Part shown: positions 5,599 to 9,026 of the stretch, piece by piece
Layout of the letters: the number at the start of each line of letters is the position of its first letter
Numbering within the stretch: position 1 is the first letter of the stretch
Source: Planctomycetota bacterium
GTDB lineage: Bacteria > Planctomycetota > PUPC01 > JACPCR01
Assembly: GCA_030740295.1 (NCBI GenBank)
Contig: JASLXP010000159.1
Span: 1-9,026 of the forward strand
Length of the DNA: 9,026 nt
Direction of reading: 5' to 3'
The notes under the pieces: model-generated
The model's database searches: none
Seen by the model: only the letters and a program-made list of their open reading frames with translations
What the model was told of the DNA's origin: nothing
Program-made: the position numbers and the translations under genes

Positions 5599-8500
5599 AT
5601 GCCATTCCTCCTCCTCCTCTCCCTCCCCTGCTTCGCCGAAGACGGGGACCGCGACAACGACGAAATCACATTCCAATTCCGCACCAAATTCAATCGCGCG
5701 TACATTCCGGCCCAGAAGAAGCTCATCTGCCTGCGCACGCAGACCCCGCCGAAGCTCGATGGCAAACTCGATGACCCCTGCTGGAAGATGGCCGACCACA
5801 CCAGGACGGCCTTCGTCAAACTTCAGTCGAAGGAGCCGAATCGAAGACAGACGGTCGTTTACACCTGCTTCGATGACGAGAATATCTATCTGGCTTATGT
5901 CTGCGAAGAGCCGGAGCTGAAGAAAATCCGAATGCGTAAAGGCTCCGGCCCGATGAAACGCTTCAAGGGCGTCTGGGCCGACGACGAGGTGGAAGCGTTC
6001 TTCGAGATTGGCGCGGTGGATGGCGGCGGGAAGCTCTTCCAGATTCTGGTCAATCCGGAAGCGTGCGACGATTATTACATCCTTACCAGGGACTGGGATC
6101 CTACCTGGAGATTCGGCGGAGGGCTGGGGGCGAATCGTTGGATTATCGAGATTGCCTTCCCATTCGATCAGTTTGCTTTCGGGGATTACCAGTACAAAGG
6201 GCCGCCAGTCCGGGGCGAAGTCTGGGGGCTGAAGCTCAACCGCGTCGGCAAATCGCAGCCCAACGGCGACCAGATGGGGAGCTGCTGGGAATATAATCCC
6301 TACAACACATTCCACGTCATCGGCCATTCGGGGATGCTCATCTTTGAAGACCCGAACCTGCTCCGCAACGGCGGCTTCAATGAGGACAAAAATGAAGACG
6401 GCTCACCCGACCACTGGCAGCTTGTGAAATCGGCCGAGGACGTCGAAGCAAAGCTCACTTTCGACGAAGACGAACAGGCCGGACGCATCGACCTGAAGCT
6501 CGCCGAAGGCCAGGCCGTGCAACTTCGGCAGGATATCGACGTGCTCCAGCTCGCCCACTACATCTACTCGGCGAAACTGAATCTCGATCAGTTTGACGGC
6601 CAGGTGTTCCTTAACATCGACGTGCCGCGGACGGAGAAGGAAGTCGCCAGGAAGAAGGATTACGTCGAACAGAACATGAAGTTCCGTGCAGAGGTGGGGC
6701 AGAAGAAGGCCGGAGTGCTGCTGACGCTCCTCGGCGGTTCGGGCACCGTGACGATAGATGAAATGCGCGTCGAAGAACGGCGCAACATCATCGAATCGGG
6801 CGTGGTCTGCCTGACCGGCAACGCGCCACAACCGCACCTGAATTCAGTCAAGACCGGCGGCGCTTACACCTACAAGTATCCTGGCACGGATCGGGAGTGT
6901 TTTCCCTGGACTTACAGATACAGCGAGCATTGGATCAAGGGCAAGCCCGACGAAGGTGGCACGGAAGGCTGGATTGCGTTCGACAAAGGGTCGATCACCG
7001 GCCGGCCCACAGCCGCAGATTGGCCGATTGCGCCACGTGCAAAACAACTGCGAGGCAAGCCCAACGGATACAAACCCATCGACATCGTTTTCGATTTCAA
7101 GAAAGACTATTTCATTCGGCAGATCGACATCCTGCCGGTCTTCGCAACGCTGGGGAACGTTCACGTTTACGTGCGCCCGGAAAGCCGGCAGAAGTATGTC
7201 CACTGCACCAAGCTCAACGGTGCGGGTGTCCTGAATCCGCCGGGCACCGTGAACTACGGCAAGATCGAGGACATCGATTCGGTCGGTCGCTACGTTAAGA
7301 TCACCGTCACCCCGCCGCCCCGCAACATCATCGGCTTCGGCATCGATGAAATCCGAATCTACGGCGAGGAAAAGGGCGAGCACAAGGACACCGACATCAA
7401 ACCGTTCGTCTGGAAACAGGGTCTTGTCGTCAAGACCCCGCCCCTCCCGCAACTCAAGAAGCTCGGAACTTTCATTTACCCACAGCCTCAGCAACTGAAG
7501 CTCACGGATGACGTGCTCCGGATTTCAAGGGCGACCAGAATCATTGCCAAAGACACTGGACGCTTCCTGAAATTCGCGAAGCAGATCCAGGACGAGCTGG
7601 CCGAACGTTTCATGGTCGAGTTGTCGGTCGTCGAGGAATCCTCATTCAAAGGCGAACCGAGCAATGCGATCATCCTCGGCACGCCTGAATCGAGCGCGTT
7701 GGTGAAAAAACTGGCCGAGCAGGAGAAGCTGAACGTCTCCAAAACAGACCCCGGCCCGCAGGGCTACGCTCTCGTGGTGAACGGCAATTACGCCCTCATC
7801 GCCGGCTCGGATGAACCGGGAACTTTCTATGGAATCCAGAGCCTTCTTCAGGCGGTGAGGTACGACGGTGAATCACAAATAGTCGTCCAGGGGATGAGAG
7901 TGCGAGACAAGCCTTACATTGCGCTCCGTTCGCTTGGCGGTCAGACGTTTACCTTCCACATCGAGCCGCGGGCCATGTTCGAACGCATGACGAGAGGTCT
8001 CGCTCGACTGAAAATTAACAACTTCGACGTGTCCCCAGGCTGGCGCAACAGGGCAAAGGAGCAGCACGAAAAACTCATCGACTACACCCGCTTCGCGGAT
8101 GAGCACTGCATGTCCTACACCCTGTGGATGGGCGCCGGGCCGAGCCTGGATACGGGCCGCGGTTTCCGTGCCGAAATCGGCACCGACGAAAATTACAAAG
8201 ACATCAGCAAGACCGGCAGCGGCCGCATCAATCCCTGTCCTTCGGAAATGCACAACTACGAAAACTATTTCGATCAGATGGACGGCAAGTCCGGGGTTGG
8301 CCATCTCCGCATGAACCGTTACGTGCATATCGGCCTCGACGAGATGTATCAGAATTGGAGCGGCTCCCGCTGGCACGCCTGCAAGAAATGCCTCGACCGC
8401 GGGCTCAGCGGCGGCGAGCTCTTCGCCGAGCACATCGTCCGCATCCACGATTACATGAAGCGCCACAATCGTGAGACCATCGGGCTGAACACAGTGCTCC

Positions 8501-9026
8501 AGGATCGCACCACCGGTGGCTACCAGGGGATGTCGAACGCCTACGACATGCTGCCCCGCGACATGGTCATGGACCTCTACCACGGCGGCGATGGCGAGGA
8601 GCACGATCCGATCTATTCGTTCAAGTCCGGCTTCGAGCGAATTCGGCCGTGGTATGGCCACAGCCGGGTCAATCGCAGCAAAGCCCACAACTACTACTGG
8701 CCGAACACCACAATCTGGGGACGCCAGGCATGGAATTGGAGCGGCATCTGGATGCTGCGGATGTTCGGCGGCCAGAATTCGGACAACGCTTTGCGTTTCA
8801 TCGAAGGCGCTTGGTCGCCCGACAGCCCGCCTGTCCACAAAGTGGAGTTCGTTCATCGCCACGCAAACGCCATCATCCGCTTTAAAGAACTGATCACCGG
8901 CATCGAATACCCATCCTGGCGAGTGGGCACGCCGAAGACGTATCACACCATAGACCTCCGCAAGCACACCAACTGGTCACACATCGACGACAAGCTCCTC
9001 GACGACAAAGGCTGGCTCGATTACGG
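5599..9026 (+). CDS. Secreted multimodular GH20-like glycosidase with CBM9-like domain (3' end outside window)
   Basis: An in-frame TAA at 5593-5595 precedes the ATG, and the frame stays open to the window edge: 1142 codons with no stop. A short signal peptide is visible (MPFLLLLSLPCFA, then EDGD). Residues ~45-250 are a CBM9-like carbohydrate-binding domain (PKLDGKLDDPCW at 51-62, then WADDEVEAFFE, RWIIEIAFPF). Residues ~253-400 look like a CBM4/9-type sandwich (NLLRNGGFNED). Residues ~403-594 are a discoidin-like module opening with VCLTGNA, as in the upstream paralogue. The GH20 N-terminal domain begins near YPQPQ (627-631). In the barrel-like part, R777 corresponds to R367 of the paralogue and IGLDE gives D914-E915, the presumed catalytic pair, followed by C928-x2-C931; C880 matches the other protein's CPC site. 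At the window edge the post-barrel domain has just begun (TYHTIDL, KGWLDYG). By comparison with the paralogue at least ~200 further residues are expected. An exported N-acetylhexosaminidase-like enzyme is the best guess; the substrate is unknown. Confidence 0.8.
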   Translation, partial: MPFLLLLSLPCFAEDGDRDNDEITFQFRTKFNRAYIPAQKKLICLRTQTPPKLDGKLDDPCWKMADHTRTAFVKLQSKEPNRRQTVVYTCFDDENIYLAYVCEEPELKKIRMRKGSGPMKRFKGVWADDEVEAFFEIGAVDGGGKLFQILVNPEACDDYYILTRDWDPTWRFGGGLGANRWIIEIAFPFDQFAFGDYQYKGPPVRGEVWGLKLNRVGKSQPNGDQMGSCWEYNPYNTFHVIGHSGMLIFEDPNLLRNGGFNEDKNEDGSPDHWQLVKSAEDVEAKLTFDEDEQAGRIDLKLAEGQAVQLRQDIDVLQLAHYIYSAKLNLDQFDGQVFLNIDVPRTEKEVARKKDYVEQNMKFRAEVGQKKAGVLLTLLGGSGTVTIDEMRVEERRNIIESGVVCLTGNAPQPHLNSVKTGGAYTYKYPGTDRECFPWTYRYSEHWIKGKPDEGGTEGWIAFDKGSITGRPTAADWPIAPRAKQLRGKPNGYKPIDIVFDFKKDYFIRQIDILPVFATLGNVHVYVRPESRQKYVHCTKLNGAGVLNPPGTVNYGKIEDIDSVGRYVKITVTPPPRNIIGFGIDEIRIYGEEKGEHKDTDIKPFVWKQGLVVKTPPLPQLKKLGTFIYPQPQQLKLTDDVLRISRATRIIAKDTGRFLKFAKQIQDELAERFMVELSVVEESSFKGEPSNAIILGTPESSALVKKLAEQEKLNVSKTDPGPQGYALVVNGNYALIAGSDEPGTFYGIQSLLQAVRYDGESQIVVQGMRVRDKPYIALRSLGGQTFTFHIEPRAMFERMTRGLARLKINNFDVSPGWRNRAKEQHEKLIDYTRFADEHCMSYTLWMGAGPSLDTGRGFRAEIGTDENYKDISKTGSGRINPCPSEMHNYENYFDQMDGKSGVGHLRMNRYVHIGLDEMYQNWSGSRWHACKKCLDRGLSGGELFAEHIVRIHDYMKRHNRETIGLNTVLQDRTTGGYQGMSNAYDMLPRDMVMDLYHGGDGEEHDPIYSFKSGFERIRPWYGHSRVNRSKAHNYYWPNTTIWGRQAWNWSGIWMLRMFGGQNSDNALRFIEGAWSPDSPPVHKVEFVHRHANAIIRFKELITGIEYPSWRVGTPKTYHTIDLRKHTNWSHIDDKLLDDKGWLDY

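Noticed and set aside
5401..6327. 308-aa reverse-strand open frame
   Set aside because: It is antisense to the first glycosidase tail and the CBM9-like module, has no recognisable domain, and the + frame carries clear family motifs.
7873..8967. 364-aa reverse-strand open frame
   Set aside because: It is a Val/Ala/His-rich shadow typical of antisense frames in GC-biased genes and covers the GH20-like barrel of the + strand gene.

Overview
The window looks like a bacterial chromosome fragment or MAG contig of moderately high GC. It carries large secreted carbohydrate-active proteins built from CBM9-like, discoidin-like and GH20-like modules, a PQQ-type beta-propeller, and a small HNH / ribbon-helix-helix gene group. 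That mix is typical of Planctomycetes and of Lentisphaerae, Verrucomicrobia or Hydrogenedentes-type lineages. This assignment rests on gene content only; no phylogenetic marker is present. All supported genes are on the + strand.

Region 1 (1-945) is the 3' part of a PQQ-like (BamB/quinoprotein-type) beta-propeller gene cut by the window start. A 152-bp intergenic stretch (946-1097) follows, with one possible micro-ORF (1043-1105).

Region 2 (1098-2172) is a compact set of small genes with lower GC in sampled lines (about 50% against 58-67% in sampled flanking lines). It holds a 112-aa coiled-coil protein of unknown function, a 159-aa HNH endonuclease starting 4 nt later, and a 73-aa CopG/RHH antitoxin-like protein that appears to have lost its first helix and has no toxin gene beside it. 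The order suggests one transcript, possibly an acquired or decaying cassette.

Region 3 (2174-9026) starts 1 nt after the RHH stop codon. It holds two large tandem genes for exported, divergent GH20-like glycosidases. The first (2174-5512, 1112 aa) is complete: signal peptide, discoidin-like module, GH20 N-terminal domain, barrel-like catalytic region with an Asp-Glu pair, beta-rich domain, second beta-sandwich, acidic tail. The second (5599 to beyond 9026) has no stop codon in the window and covers the whole right-hand third. It carries a CBM9-like module, a CBM4/9-like sandwich, the same discoidin-like module, the same GH20 domains, and the start of the same post-barrel domain. Long reverse-strand frames over it are shadows. 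The two proteins align in module order and in several motifs, so they are ancient paralogues. They probably act together outside the cytoplasm on an amino-sugar-containing or related glycan; substrate and activity are inferred.

No RNA gene, CRISPR array, insertion sequence or convincing factor-independent terminator was seen.
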